Source of the DNA: Nitrospiraceae bacterium
Lineage (GTDB): Bacteria; Nitrospirota; Nitrospiria; Nitrospirales; UBA8639
DNA length: 64,000 bases
Assembly: GCA_020632595.1 (NCBI GenBank)
Contig: JACKFF010000010.1
Span: forward strand, 62,001-126,000
Direction of reading: 5' to 3'
Made by a program: the position numbers and the translations under genes. Below, piece by piece: positions 43,201 to 51,868 of this stretch; the stretch's first letter is position 1; each line of letters begins with the position of its first letter. The notes below the pieces were generated by a model that did no database searches, was not told the DNA's origin, and saw only the letters and a list, made by a program, of their open reading frames with translations.

Positions 43201-43669
43201 CCTCGTGAAAATGAGGATCGACCCTGGCTTCCAAGGGATACAGACGAAGGACATGAGCGGCAAAACTATGGAGCGTGGCAATTTGCGATTTCTCCAGATC
43301 ACGCAAGGCGATCCGAACTTTTTCTCTCACATGCTCCGTGGACACCTGATAGCGTTGCTTGAATTCCTCCAGGGCGATGCCACCTGATCCCCCAATTCCA
43401 GGGTCCGCCTCACAATCAGCCAGTAGCCCATGCAACCGGTCGCGGAGCCGCGCTTTCATTTCATTAGCAGCTTTATTCGTGAAGGTCAGGGCCAGCATGT
43501 CCGTCAAACGTAAGGGGTGTGGCTCCCTCAGAAGCGCATGTATCAGTCGATTCACCAACAACGTCGTTTTGCCCGTCCCGGCTCCGGCCAGCACGACGAC
43601 ATTGCGATCAAACGTGGTTTCCGCCATGAGTCTCGCATCGGCATCGGGAAGAAGCTCGAGATTACTCAT
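40226..43669 (-). CDS. addA: AddA-like UvrD helicase-nuclease subunit
   Basis: A 1147-residue SF1A helicase fused to a nuclease. Walker A VVVLAGAGTGKTTLLVNRL is at residues ~24-42. Motif Ia is LALTFTNKAANEMKARL, Walker B is AAIMVDEFQDTDPVQYEILL, motif III is LFIVGDPKQSIYAFRRAD, motif V is VLTIHKAKGLEFPVVILPGL, and motif VI is LLYVGMTRARERLILSG. A C-terminal PD-(D/E)XK nuclease has GVMDVVYEIDGEIWVGDYKT. With AddB it should resect double-strand ends for RecA-dependent repair. The start codon overlaps addB by 8 bp, so the two are translationally coupled. Confidence 0.88.
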   Translation of the reverse strand: MSNLELLPDADARLMAETTFDRNVVVLAGAGTGKTTLLVNRLIHALLREPHPLRLTDMLALTFTNKAANEMKARLRDRLHGLLADCEADPGIGGSGGIALEEFKQRYQVSTEHVREKVRIALRDLEKSQIATLHSFAAHVLRLYPLEARVDPHFHEDEGTQFLEAFQDAWDAWLEQELGAQGSAHAQWQDLLSHMGLQEIRSFAFSLCQDQISISELDQQVCAEGSSPAFRKWLQRKQHQVRSLLAQYDRAKPRKIEKLLSLAERVFDRVGYGEPSMSLPLSDEEKALVDSIIGKAPVEWDASDFQDARRAVQAAQQLLQVNEVLLGKVLHVLGPFVERVRQGFSAKGWIRFDGLLIRVRDLLRDHPMVREQLKRSYAAIMVDEFQDTDPVQYEILLYLGERPNECGKFWRDIQLMPGKLFIVGDPKQSIYAFRRADIEAFDQVVDKVTHDGGIVCTLLTNFRSDGAILEAVNAVFDRLFIPQANVQPPNVPMAFGRMREPGSGSTGMEICVMANPQGEDEWDAERATRVEAEWLAGWIEEQLLPGSQWIMEKGVRTSLRPGHIAVLLRKFTNAQVYLEALQRHNIPCMADGERHFYRRQEVIDVVNVLRVLDDPTDALALVGILRSSLGGLTDREVMDVMQLGPLDIRQAQKLSAWASSQQSVIQGLFQRLAWLHAQAHRLPIPELLDHLFQQLPLVELAAASNHGEQAVVNVWKLRDLMSEQAAMPSLSFSAWVERLVDSLMTHPSEPEAPLAEETLDAVRVLTIHKAKGLEFPVVILPGLHQKATGLERGAQITFDWISGLYGCTLPPVWNAGQVPLWEKQRIREAAEQRRLLYVGMTRARERLILSGGILPKVGGESFLSLIQGIVEEEVGNPELDIVRVGGVCIPHTVVTPAVLKSWPPPKHHADPEGSGEVMIATPQWDAREIRWQQTSQAEAYLNPSMLHQTKSAPEWGKRGQGSRGTGQRLGILMHRVLQRWNFQNEHEMVQCALLDFCERQLPGQSELDKREMVRELGALFDHFLGSTGYRELQRATILGREVPFAVPWPVGPHESHLPRTRVMEGVMDVVYEIDGEIWVGDYKTDHVSSRTVGQRAETYREQGQAYARAARQCLGPAVKGCKLFFIRLGEVVTVTAETEENMFQHEP

Positions 43670-46600
43670 GGGTGGCCCGTTGCTTTCGTCCTTGCCGAAA
43701 TTCTTTCGCCAGGGGAATTCCGTGCGCTCTCACCCACGACGGATGATGCTGCGACCGACAGGCCACCGACCACGGGCAGTCACGACAATAGGAACCGGGT
43801 AGAACAAAGAACTGTCCGGCGCGTATGCCTTCGATCCAACGACGAATGGCCCGCAATAATTGTTCACCTGTTGGCGTTATCCAGATCGAACTGTGAAACG
43901 ATGAAAAGGTGAGAGGTGCAGGATGTAATGGACGGATAAACCGGAATTCCACGGCAAGACTCGCAGAATGTGGCGCCATCATTTCTTTGGAATGCTCTCC
44001 AGAATGGCCGGATGGGCTTAAGGAAGACATCAGAGAATATAAAGGAGGTTGTAACCGGCGACCACGCAGGGCTTCATTGACGAGATCGGGCTCATCTGTT
44101 CGAGGCGGCAATCCACCCGAAAATTTATAATCCACAATACGAGTCCTCGGGCCATCGGACTGTCGGTCCACGCGATCCACTCGTCCATGAATCTTCAGCA
44201 CGGTCGAGCCTCCCGGCACCTCGCTGACAATTTCACCCTCGGCTCCGATCTCACAATCCACCGGTACCATGGTCTGATCGACGTACTCCTGTTGATCATG
44301 CTCGATCATCGCACATACCACAGCACCTAATTGCGTCTTCATTTTTTCCCACAGGACCACATACCCTTTTCCATAGTGCGTCGCATATGTATCGCACACC
44401 TGATCAATAATCGAGACGACCAGAGAAGAGAGATGAACGGGCTCTATTGGGGAGACCGGCCATTTATGATCGATAAGATAGCGATAGACGTGCCGAAGAA
44501 TGGCATGCCCCAACTCCCCCCAAACCCGACCTGGCATTTCCCGCGAAATGGGCTCTCGTACATTCCGTGTACGCAGAGCATGTTCCATCCAATACCGGAA
44601 AGGGCATTGGGCATAGCGTTCCAATGCTGTCGGTGACAACCCCCGGGACAAGAGCTCCTGCCAATGAGCGCCTTCCACGGCCATGATCCCATCAAACGAT
44701 CCCGCGCCTGTGGACGTTTTTTCAAGAGCAGCCACCGCTTTGAGTCCATGGCGAAACAATTCCCACCAGAACGATGGCTCCCTAGAATCTATTTGGATCG
44801 ACCGCCCCTGAAGCAGATACCGCAGGCGCGTTTCCTGTCCGGTCTCTTCACCCGGAGAAAAGTATGGAATCCTTACCCGCTCAGCCAGACGCAACGGCAC
44901 ACTGATCTCCGACCCGGAACAGTCCGGCACCTCTTTCATGCATTCCGTGAGGAGAGGAGACGGCAGCAGCGGACGCCCTTTGTGATCAGCACGTTGATAA
45001 ATAAGATACACCCGGTCACGAGCTGCGTGTCGAAGCAACGCAAATAAGAGAGCTTCTTCATCAAACCCATTCATTTTTTCATCAATTTTATATCCAAGAC
45101 TTTCCGCCAACACCCTTCGATCCCCGTCACGTAAAAATGCATCCTCCCGAACCACACGTGGAAAAACCCGATCATTCATTCCGAGAATAAACACGGTTCT
45201 AAAGGCATGGCCTCGCGCCGCCATCGCATCGAACACCTGCACCCCTAAGAGGCTTTGTCCCGGAATAGGCAGTCTTGTCCCTTCCAAGGCTCCGCGAAAC
45301 ACCTCCACCCATGCCCCCCACGTCACTGGAGTCCCGACCCGATCCAGTTGCTTTAACTGCGTCATGACCTGTTCAAATGCTTGTGCAAGACTTGTCGAAT
45401 GGGCCTGATCCGGCTCTTCCATTTGAGAAGATGGCTCTTCTTGAAGCAAGGAAAGATGTCTATTCACGAGTGCTTCAAACGCGAGAGTCAGTTCACCAAT
45501 CGAGCCTGATTCCGGAAGAGCCTGACAATCGGCCACCAGTCGACCCACGACGTCCGCGCACTGTTGTAACGCGACCGACGCCTCTTCCAGCGGCACTCCG
45601 ACCTTCCGCTGCCAGTCACCAATGGCTTCCGGGTCATTCGCGACGGCTGCAAGACGTCCCCAATCTTCCCGACCTTGCATAACCCGCCAATGACGAATGG
45701 CCTGGCTCCAGATGTGCTTGTGTTCATAGGTGGAACGTCCGTTGACCGACAGGCATCGATAATAGGGAGAGGTCACGACATTCAGCAGTGCCTGCCAGGG
45801 ATACCGCTCTTCTCTCAAGCCGGCAATCTGCCACCAAAGCTTGGCGACCGGCTCTTCCAACAGAGGCAGGGTCCCTGTGGTGCAGAAGGGAATGCGATGC
45901 TCCTCAAACACCCGCCGCAGAAATAGCCCATATGGCTCGAGTGTCCTGGCCACCACCCCGATTTCATGAAACGAATGCCCTGTCGTTTCCACCGCATGCA
46001 GAATGGCTTTGCAGGTAAACACCAGCTCCCCCTGGCTCCCAATCACATTTACCACCTGCACGGGGGGCGAGGCGCCCGTCCCGGTCATTAAGTCGAACGG
46101 TTCGTGCCTAACCTCAAGAGGTTGGTACACCACTCCGGCTTTCAATAAATGTCGATCGAGAAATCGTTGGGCAAATTGATAGGCAGGTTGATCGGTAAGC
46201 GGAAAAAACACCTTCACGGAATTCGTGCGTGCCACTTCTTCTAACAGCGAAAGCTGAACTTGCGTGATGTCGTAAAAACCGTAATAAAAAATCTTCGAGA
46301 GTCGGGCAACAAACGGCGACATTCCAACCCAGGGAATCACCGAACTGGCCAAATCTTCCGGCAATCCCACCCCTAATTGTCGGCTCAAATTCCCGATGGC
46401 CTGCTGTAGGTTCAGTAAGCCAGCGAGGCGAGTGCTCGCGATTTCATCGAACAGACCCTCTTCCACCGCATGGAGAGCCAGGTGTGGCTCAACTTGGGCT
46501 TCCAGTAAATCCCGAAGACTCCGCCATACGGCCTTTCTGAGACCTGCTGAACCTTGAAGGCCCGCAAAGGGTCCGACGGTCTGCCCGCTCTTTTCCAAAA

Positions 46601-46913
46601 GTACGGCTAGAAGATATTCATAGAAAAAGTCGCCGACGAGTTCTAAAGAAGACACCCCGGCTTTCAGCGAATCCAATTCCGCTTGCTCGACATGAAGATG
46701 GAGAGCGAACTGGTGGAATGTTAGAACATGGAGATCGAAGAGCGCACAGGAATGCTCGGCGCACAATAACCATTGGAGCCTCCTGCGCAAGGATCCAGAA
46801 GGCACAAGAATGGCGAGCGGCGCGCGGGAATCAGCCGATTTGATCTGCTGGACCGTTTCGACAAGAGCTGATTCGAGGTGAGGAAAGAATGGACCGCTGA
46901 CAAGGGTAAACAT
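43662..46913 (-). CDS. addB: AddB-like helicase-nuclease subunit with Fe-S cysteine motif
   Basis: A 1083-residue partner of AddA. Its N-terminus (TLVSGPFFPHLESALVETVQ) has no GxxxxGK[ST] Walker A, so the ATPase appears lost, as in RecC-like subunits. UvrD-like fragments remain (QVFDAMAARGHAFRTVFILG, NDRVFPRVVREDAFL). The C-terminal nuclease has SPTALERYAQCPFRYWMEHA, KIHGRVDRVDRQ and RIVDYKFSGG. The cysteine in QCPFRY and the CRDCPWSVAC group fit the AddB 4Fe-4S staple. It should act in end resection with AddA. Confidence 0.83.
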   Translation of the reverse strand: MFTLVSGPFFPHLESALVETVQQIKSADSRAPLAILVPSGSLRRRLQWLLCAEHSCALFDLHVLTFHQFALHLHVEQAELDSLKAGVSSLELVGDFFYEYLLAVLLEKSGQTVGPFAGLQGSAGLRKAVWRSLRDLLEAQVEPHLALHAVEEGLFDEIASTRLAGLLNLQQAIGNLSRQLGVGLPEDLASSVIPWVGMSPFVARLSKIFYYGFYDITQVQLSLLEEVARTNSVKVFFPLTDQPAYQFAQRFLDRHLLKAGVVYQPLEVRHEPFDLMTGTGASPPVQVVNVIGSQGELVFTCKAILHAVETTGHSFHEIGVVARTLEPYGLFLRRVFEEHRIPFCTTGTLPLLEEPVAKLWWQIAGLREERYPWQALLNVVTSPYYRCLSVNGRSTYEHKHIWSQAIRHWRVMQGREDWGRLAAVANDPEAIGDWQRKVGVPLEEASVALQQCADVVGRLVADCQALPESGSIGELTLAFEALVNRHLSLLQEEPSSQMEEPDQAHSTSLAQAFEQVMTQLKQLDRVGTPVTWGAWVEVFRGALEGTRLPIPGQSLLGVQVFDAMAARGHAFRTVFILGMNDRVFPRVVREDAFLRDGDRRVLAESLGYKIDEKMNGFDEEALLFALLRHAARDRVYLIYQRADHKGRPLLPSPLLTECMKEVPDCSGSEISVPLRLAERVRIPYFSPGEETGQETRLRYLLQGRSIQIDSREPSFWWELFRHGLKAVAALEKTSTGAGSFDGIMAVEGAHWQELLSRGLSPTALERYAQCPFRYWMEHALRTRNVREPISREMPGRVWGELGHAILRHVYRYLIDHKWPVSPIEPVHLSSLVVSIIDQVCDTYATHYGKGYVVLWEKMKTQLGAVVCAMIEHDQQEYVDQTMVPVDCEIGAEGEIVSEVPGGSTVLKIHGRVDRVDRQSDGPRTRIVDYKFSGGLPPRTDEPDLVNEALRGRRLQPPLYSLMSSLSPSGHSGEHSKEMMAPHSASLAVEFRFIRPLHPAPLTFSSFHSSIWITPTGEQLLRAIRRWIEGIRAGQFFVLPGSYCRDCPWSVACRSQHHPSWVRAHGIPLAKEFRQGRKQRATHE

Positions 46914-46967
46914 CCGGACTTTTAGTTTCGATCGGAGGTAAGGCGAAAAGACCGATCCTGCCGATTG

Positions 46968-47144
46968 CTAGCCGGTTTCTGGTCCTATGAGTTCCCCATT
47001 ACAATCAGGGCAACTCCAATCCCCGTCAATCAGGGACATGGGATCCCCACAGAAAGAACATTCCGGTGGAGGACCGGAAGGGACCCTGGGAAGGACGGGC
47101 AACTCAATATCTAATTCAATTTCGTCTTCGTCTTCATTAGGCAT
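46968..47144 (-). CDS. 58-residue acidic zinc-ribbon protein
   Basis: A short gene whose protein reads MPNEDEDEIELDIELPVLPR, a Pro-rich link, then CSFCGDPMSLIDGDWSCPDC and NGELIGPETG. The two CxxC pairs, 15 residues apart, form a zinc ribbon, and the N-terminus is strongly acidic. It ends in TAG at 46968-46970 and lies between addB (54 bp downstream) and the thioredoxin-like gene on the same strand, so it is probably part of that transcript. Function unknown. Confidence 0.7.
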   Translation of the reverse strand: MPNEDEDEIELDIELPVLPRVPSGPPPECSFCGDPMSLIDGDWSCPDCNGELIGPETG

Positions 47145-47225
47145 ATGAAAACCCCGTTTATCTTACGCGGTCGTTATCTCCTCAGAATGTGTATGAGGAG
47201 TTGTTGTAGAGATGAAATCCTGAGA

Positions 47226-47510
47226 TTAATCCTCAGTTTCCTCTTTTTTAGGTTTTGGCTTCGCCTTCGCTTGCAGCGCTTTCTCCGCGCTCTCCCGGGG
47301 TGGAACCCCGATAAAAGTCAACCGCCCATTGATCAGGGTTGCTGGCACGGCACGAATAGCATGTCGCTCCGCGAGTTCTTGACCGGCCTCCGATGTAATA
47401 TCAATCTCCCGGTAACTAAAACTATATTTGACCCGCATGCCCTTCCACAGCGTTTTTGCATTTGGGCAGGCTGAACAGGATTTTGACACCAACAAGGTCA
47501 CATTCGCCAT
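47226..47510 (-). CDS. Thioredoxin/glutaredoxin-like protein
   Basis: A 94-residue protein with VTLLVSKSCSACPNAKTLWK (active site CSAC), a following REIDITSEAGQELAERHAIR, and the cis-proline element RAVPATLINGRLTFIGVPP, that is, a small thioredoxin fold. A Lys/Glu-rich tail (KAKPKPKKEETED) follows. ATG 47510 lies behind GGAGG; a GTG at 47519 is an alternative. It likely reduces or isomerises cytoplasmic disulfides; the CxxC with Ser-Ala is unusual and the partner is unknown. Confidence 0.8.
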   Translation of the reverse strand: MANVTLLVSKSCSACPNAKTLWKGMRVKYSFSYREIDITSEAGQELAERHAIRAVPATLINGRLTFIGVPPRESAEKALQAKAKPKPKKEETED

Positions 47511-47658
47511 TGCATTCACTCCTCCGTAATAAACTTCCCAATATGGTCATGTTAGCACTGACGAAAATAGGCGGGCAAGGTAAACCGAAAAAACCGCAAT
47601 TCACGTGCCACGAGAGAACAACGTAAAAGAAGACGGCAAGATGGACATGCAGCGCGGC

Positions 47659-48336
47659 TTACATCTTGCGAGGTTCGAGTTCGATGATGCCTTTGCGAAT
47701 GGCCAGGATGGCCGCTTGGGTTCGATCAAACACATGCAGTTTATGAAAGATATTGCGGACGTGATTTTTAACGGTCTTTTCACTCAGATCCAGGACGTTC
47801 GCAATTTCCTTATTTGTTTTTCCATCCGCCACTAATTGCAACACGGTGATTTCACGGTCGGTGAGATCGTGTTCCAAAATTCCCCGTTTTTTGCCTTTGC
47901 CTTCAGACAACAAAGAGAACTCGACCAGAATCTTACTGGCAACCGATGGATGAATAAGAGACTCGCCACGGGCAATAGTCCGGATAGCAGCCACAATTTG
48001 CGCGGAATCACTATCTTTGAGTAAATATCCGGTAGCTCCGGCTCGCACCAGATCAAAAATGTATTGCTGTTCTTCGTACATGGTAAGGGCCACCACCCCG
48101 ATGTGAGGAAATTCCCGTTTAATAATTCGCGTGGCTTCCACCCCCGTCATGCCCGGCATACTAACATCCATGAGAATCACATCAGGCATAAGCAGTCGGG
48201 TTTGTTCGACGGCCTCTCCTCCATCTTTCGCTTCCCCTACGACCTGGATATCGTCCTTAGTTTCCAGAATCGCGCATAACCCTTCCCGCACCACACGATG
48301 ATCATCAACAATGAGGACTTTAGTCGTTTTGGGCAT
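47659..48336 (-). CDS. NarL/LuxR-family response regulator
   Basis: A 225-residue two-domain regulator. The receiver domain has VLIVDDHRVVREGL, the phospho-acceptor Asp in DVILMDVSMPGMTG, the Thr in VVALTMYEEQ and the Lys in YLLKDSDSA. A GerE-type helix-turn-helix follows: LTDREITVLQLVADGKTNKE and LDLSEKTVKNHVRNIFHKL. Its start overlaps the end of the histidine kinase by 17 bp, so the two form a two-component system. Target genes are not apparent. Confidence 0.92.
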   Translation of the reverse strand: MPKTTKVLIVDDHRVVREGLCAILETKDDIQVVGEAKDGGEAVEQTRLLMPDVILMDVSMPGMTGVEATRIIKREFPHIGVVALTMYEEQQYIFDLVRAGATGYLLKDSDSAQIVAAIRTIARGESLIHPSVASKILVEFSLLSEGKGKKRGILEHDLTDREITVLQLVADGKTNKEIANVLDLSEKTVKNHVRNIFHKLHVFDRTQAAILAIRKGIIELEPRKM

Positions 48337-49462
48337 AAGGCACCTTTTCCTTTAATACCAGAGGAATGTAAATTTCAACCTTCGTGCCGGTGCCGGGTTT
48401 CGACACCCACTGCACGTTTCCGCCTAACATTCTCGCCCGTTCCGTCATACTTCTTACTCCGAAATGATCCCATTTTTCAGGATTCTGCCCCTCTGCCTTG
48501 ACGTCAAAACCCTGGCCATTATCTGAGACAGTCGCTTTCAAGACATCTTTCTTGAGTGTGACTTTTACAATCACCTTGGTGGCTCCGGCATGTTTGGCCA
48601 CATTGCTTAATGCTTCCTGGACCATGCGAAAAACAAAGACTTTCGCTTTCGGATCAAGTTGAGATTCATCCCCACTCCCTTCAAACTCCGTCCGTATCCG
48701 GTGCTCCCTTTCATAGGCCTTCAGATAGTTTGACAACGCGGGAATAAAGGCTAAATGATCATATTGCCCAGGGCGAAGGTTATAGACCACCTCCCTGGCC
48801 TCTTGAATGGCATGCTTCAATTGCACGGTCGTCTGATTGAGCATCGTCAAACACTTGTGGGGATCCTCAGCCACCAATTCACGAACACGCTCCATCTTCA
48901 GGCTTACTCCTACCAGAGTTTGCACCAGACCATCATGGATCTCACAGGCAATGCGCGTGCGCTCCTCATCCACCGCCCCTTCGGCTTCCTCTTTGACATA
49001 CAAACGAAACAGCGATTGATACCGGGTGAGGGTATTTTCGATTTCGGCAGAGGCCCGGATTCGGGCTTCAATTAATTGCCACATAAACTTGGCGCTCGCG
49101 CCTCCCACCAACGCCAAGTGTGGGGCATGCGACTCAAGCAGGGTCTTCTCCACATCCGGATCGCCCGTCACGTCGATCACCAGATCCACATCTTTGATCT
49201 TGAGCAAATCCTGATAGCGGCGAAGGACGGGAATCCCGATTTTTTTAGCGAGACGGACGCCCATGGTGTGCGGACGAATTTCACTTAAGCCTACCACGGT
49301 AACCAAAGGGTCCTCCGCAAAGATTTCCATAAGCGCGGTCCCGCCATGCCCCCCGCCAATAATCGCCACCCGGCTGGAGGTCACTTTTGACTTTGATCGC
49401 CGGGGATTACGTTTGGTGATGCGCGGGGAACGAGGGGAGGGTTTGGGGGATGGCATAGACAC
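48320..49462 (-). CDS. Histidine kinase with N-terminal NAD-type Rossmann domain
   Basis: A 380-residue cytoplasmic kinase without membrane segments. After a basic ~30-residue tail, residues ~30-135 form a dinucleotide-binding Rossmann fold: RVAIIGGGHGGTALMEIFAE, VVGLSEIRPHTMGVRLAKKI and VDLVIDVTGDPDVEKTLL, as in homoserine or dihydrodipicolinate dehydrogenase-type NAD(P) domains. Then a helical linker and a HisKA_3 domain with the phospho-His in IACEIHDGLVQTLVGVSLKM. An HATPase_c domain has EALSNVAKHA (N box), VSDNGQGFDV and GTKVEIYIPL. The GTG at 49462 or the ATG at 49456 starts it. I infer that it senses NAD(H) or another nucleotide ligand and signals to the overlapping NarL-type regulator. 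Confidence 0.85.
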   Translation of the reverse strand: MSMPSPKPSPRSPRITKRNPRRSKSKVTSSRVAIIGGGHGGTALMEIFAEDPLVTVVGLSEIRPHTMGVRLAKKIGIPVLRRYQDLLKIKDVDLVIDVTGDPDVEKTLLESHAPHLALVGGASAKFMWQLIEARIRASAEIENTLTRYQSLFRLYVKEEAEGAVDEERTRIACEIHDGLVQTLVGVSLKMERVRELVAEDPHKCLTMLNQTTVQLKHAIQEAREVVYNLRPGQYDHLAFIPALSNYLKAYEREHRIRTEFEGSGDESQLDPKAKVFVFRMVQEALSNVAKHAGATKVIVKVTLKKDVLKATVSDNGQGFDVKAEGQNPEKWDHFGVRSMTERARMLGGNVQWVSKPGTGTKVEIYIPLVLKEKVPYAQND

Positions 49463-49582
49463 CCACTTTCATGATCGGAATAGGTGGAAGATCTTTTCGA
49501 AGAGAAGATCCCTACCCTTGTCACGTTATGACGCGGACAAAACTGGGGGACTCGCTAACCGCCACAGACAAATGAGCATGAA

Positions 49583-50047
49583 TCAGGACATCCTGCTGTC
49601 TTGGGTTAGTGCCCGGATGGTATCCATAAACTGGTCGATGTCTTTAAATTCACGATACACCGAGGCAAATCGAACATACGCGACGGGATCCAATTCTTTT
49701 AAGGCCCGCATGACTTCCTCTCCGACGGTTCGGCTTGGAACTTCTGTTTCTCCAAGGTCCTGAATACGTTTCTCAATCCGATCAACTGCCGCACCTAACG
49801 CGCCAATACTGACCGGCCGTTTTTCGCAGGCCTTTTTGAGTCCCGCTAAAATTTTTGCCCGATCAAACGGTTCTCGACGATTGTCCTTTTTGACCACCAT
49901 CGGCAAATTTTCTTCGATTCGTTCGTAGGTGGTGAACCGCCGCTTACAGCCTAAACATTCGCGACGGCGCCTGATCACTTCCCCTTCACGTGCGGTCCGC
50001 GAATCAATGACCTTATCTTCTAATTGGTCGCAAAAAGGACATTTCAC
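49583..50047 (-). CDS. nrdR: Transcriptional repressor NrdR
   Basis: A 154-residue NrdR. The zinc ribbon is KCPFCDQLEDKVIDSR and ECLGCKRRFTTYERIE. The ATP-cone follows (MVVKKDNRREPFDRAKILAG, with ALKELDPVAYVRFASVYREF). NrdR senses ATP/dATP and represses ribonucleotide reductase genes by binding NrdR boxes. It is 45 bp downstream of glyA on the same strand. No nrd gene lies in the window. Confidence 0.93.
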   Translation of the reverse strand: MKCPFCDQLEDKVIDSRTAREGEVIRRRRECLGCKRRFTTYERIEENLPMVVKKDNRREPFDRAKILAGLKKACEKRPVSIGALGAAVDRIEKRIQDLGETEVPSRTVGEEVMRALKELDPVAYVRFASVYREFKDIDQFMDTIRALTQDSRMS

Positions 50048-50092
50048 GAAAGAGCAGCCCTTACCTTAAGGATGGAAGGCGGTGGAGGAAGG

Positions 50093-51355
50093 TTAGTATG
50101 GATGAAAGATCGGAAATCGTGAGCACAAGTCTTTGACATCCCGCAGAATCCGTTTATGTAGGGACGCTTCCTGAGAATGCTGGATGACCTCATCCATCCA
50201 GGAAAGAATCTGCTCCATTTCGGGTTTCTGCATGCCACGGGTTGAAACCGTTGGCGTACCAATACGAATGCCGCTGGCGACAGCCGGTGGCTTTTCATCA
50301 AACGGCACCGCATTTTTATTGACCACAATGCCGGAGGCATTGAGAGCGGCTTCAGCTTCTTTCCCTGTCACGCCTTTAGGTGTCAGATTCAAGAGGAACA
50401 GATGATTTTCGGTCCCACCAGACACCACCCGATATCCCCGCTTCAAAAAGCCATCAGCCAACTCCTTGGCGTTCGCCAGCACTTGTTGTTGATAGGTCTT
50501 AAAACCAGGAGACAGGGCTTCTTTGAAAGCCACCGCTTTGGCTGCAATGACATGCATGAGCGGACCACCCTGCAGTCCAGGGAACACCATTTTGTCAACG
50601 GCTTTGGCATGTTCTTCTTTGCACATAATCATGCCGGAGCGTGGGCCACGCAACGTTTTGTGGGTCGTGGTGGTGACAAAGTCAGCATAGGGAACCGGGC
50701 TTGGATGCAACCCGACCGCAATCAATCCCGCAATGTGGGCAATATCAACAAGGAGGTAGGCACCAATCGATTTCGCTATCGCCTGAAAACGAGCGAAGTC
50801 AATAATTTTGGAATACGCACTGGCACCGACAACAATCATACGAGGGCGTACTTCCTGAGCCTGCCGTTCTACCACATCATAATTGATCTCCTCAGTTTCC
50901 CGATCTACTCCATAGGAAAACGCCTGAAACAGTTTTCCTGAAAAACTTACACGGCTGCCGTGAGTAAGATGCCCACCATGGGCCAGATCCATCCCTAAGA
51001 TGGTGTCTCCTGTTTTTAGGACCGAAAGATACGCGGCCATATTGGCTTGGGAACCAGAGTGTGGCTGGACATTCACATGCTCACACCCAAAAATTTCTTT
51101 GGCTCTCGCAATGGCTAAATCCTCAACCGCATCCACATGCTGGCATCCGCCATAATATCTCCGGCCGGAATAACCCTCCGCGTATTTGTTGGTCATCAAA
51201 CAGCCCTGGGCACCAAGGACCGCGGGACTGGCGTAATTTTCCGACGCGATAAGAACTAAGTTTTCCCGCTGTCTCTTTTCTTCAGCCCGGATAGCCGCAT
51301 ACACTTCATAATCAGTGTCACGGATCGCTTTGAGTGTTCCGACGGAATGTCTCAT
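50093..51355 (-). CDS. glyA: Serine hydroxymethyltransferase
   Basis: A 420-residue PLP enzyme that interconverts serine and glycine with tetrahydrofolate. Motifs are ENLVLIASENYASPAVLGAQ, NKYAEGYSGRRYYGGCQHVD, DTILGMDLAHGGHLTHGS, YLLVDIAHIAGLIAVGLHP and the PLP lysine in TTTHKTLRGPRSGMIMCKEE. The length and order are standard. It begins 3 bp after the rplI stop and is followed by nrdR. This rplI-glyA-nrdR arrangement links translation and one-carbon metabolism genes. Confidence 0.95.
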   Translation of the reverse strand: MRHSVGTLKAIRDTDYEVYAAIRAEEKRQRENLVLIASENYASPAVLGAQGCLMTNKYAEGYSGRRYYGGCQHVDAVEDLAIARAKEIFGCEHVNVQPHSGSQANMAAYLSVLKTGDTILGMDLAHGGHLTHGSRVSFSGKLFQAFSYGVDRETEEINYDVVERQAQEVRPRMIVVGASAYSKIIDFARFQAIAKSIGAYLLVDIAHIAGLIAVGLHPSPVPYADFVTTTTHKTLRGPRSGMIMCKEEHAKAVDKMVFPGLQGGPLMHVIAAKAVAFKEALSPGFKTYQQQVLANAKELADGFLKRGYRVVSGGTENHLFLLNLTPKGVTGKEAEAALNASGIVVNKNAVPFDEKPPAVASGIRIGTPTVSTRGMQKPEMEQILSWMDEVIQHSQEASLHKRILRDVKDLCSRFPIFHPY

Positions 51356-51358
51356 CGC

Positions 51359-51868
51359 TTACTCGACAACCGCTTCGTCGGCCTGATCTTTTTCTGATCC
51401 CCCTTCAGGGGTAGCCTCTTCTGCAGCTTTCTTCACAAGGGTCACATTAATCTTGGGAACCACATCCCGGTGAAGCTTGATGGCAACCGAAAAGGTCCCT
51501 AGCTCCTTGAGAGGCTGTGGCAAGTGAATTTTCCTTCGGTCCACCTCCACGCCTTGAGCCGCCAATCGTTCCGCCACATCTTTGGATGTCACAGACCCGA
51601 ACAGCTTATCGTCTTTTCCGGTCTGCACTTCAAACGTCAGGGAGATTTTTGACAGGGTTTTTCCGGACTCGCCTAGAACCTCCAATTCTTTTTTGGCCTT
51701 TTGGTCAATCTGCCGCTTGATATGCTGCAACAATTTAACCTGTCGCTCTTCAGCTACGACAGCTTTTTTCCTCGGGAGTAAATAGTTCCGTGCATACCCT
51801 TTTGTCACCGTCAATACATCTCCCAAATACCCTAAACCTTCTACATTTTCCTGCAAAATAACCTTCAT
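51359..51868 (-). CDS. rplI: Ribosomal protein bL9
   Basis: A 169-residue bL9, with MKVILQENVEGLGYLGDVLT at the start, the GYARNYLLPRKKAVVA motif that binds 23S rRNA, a central helix, and the C-terminal domain (KLFGSVTSKDVAERLAAQGV). It carries an extra acidic ~20-residue tail (EEATPEGGSEKDQADEAVVE) compared with the usual ~150 residues. TAAGGAGA precedes ATG. The common partners rpsF and rpsR are not beside it. Confidence 0.94.
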   Translation of the reverse strand: MKVILQENVEGLGYLGDVLTVTKGYARNYLLPRKKAVVAEERQVKLLQHIKRQIDQKAKKELEVLGESGKTLSKISLTFEVQTGKDDKLFGSVTSKDVAERLAAQGVEVDRRKIHLPQPLKELGTFSVAIKLHRDVVPKINVTLVKKAAEEATPEGGSEKDQADEAVVE

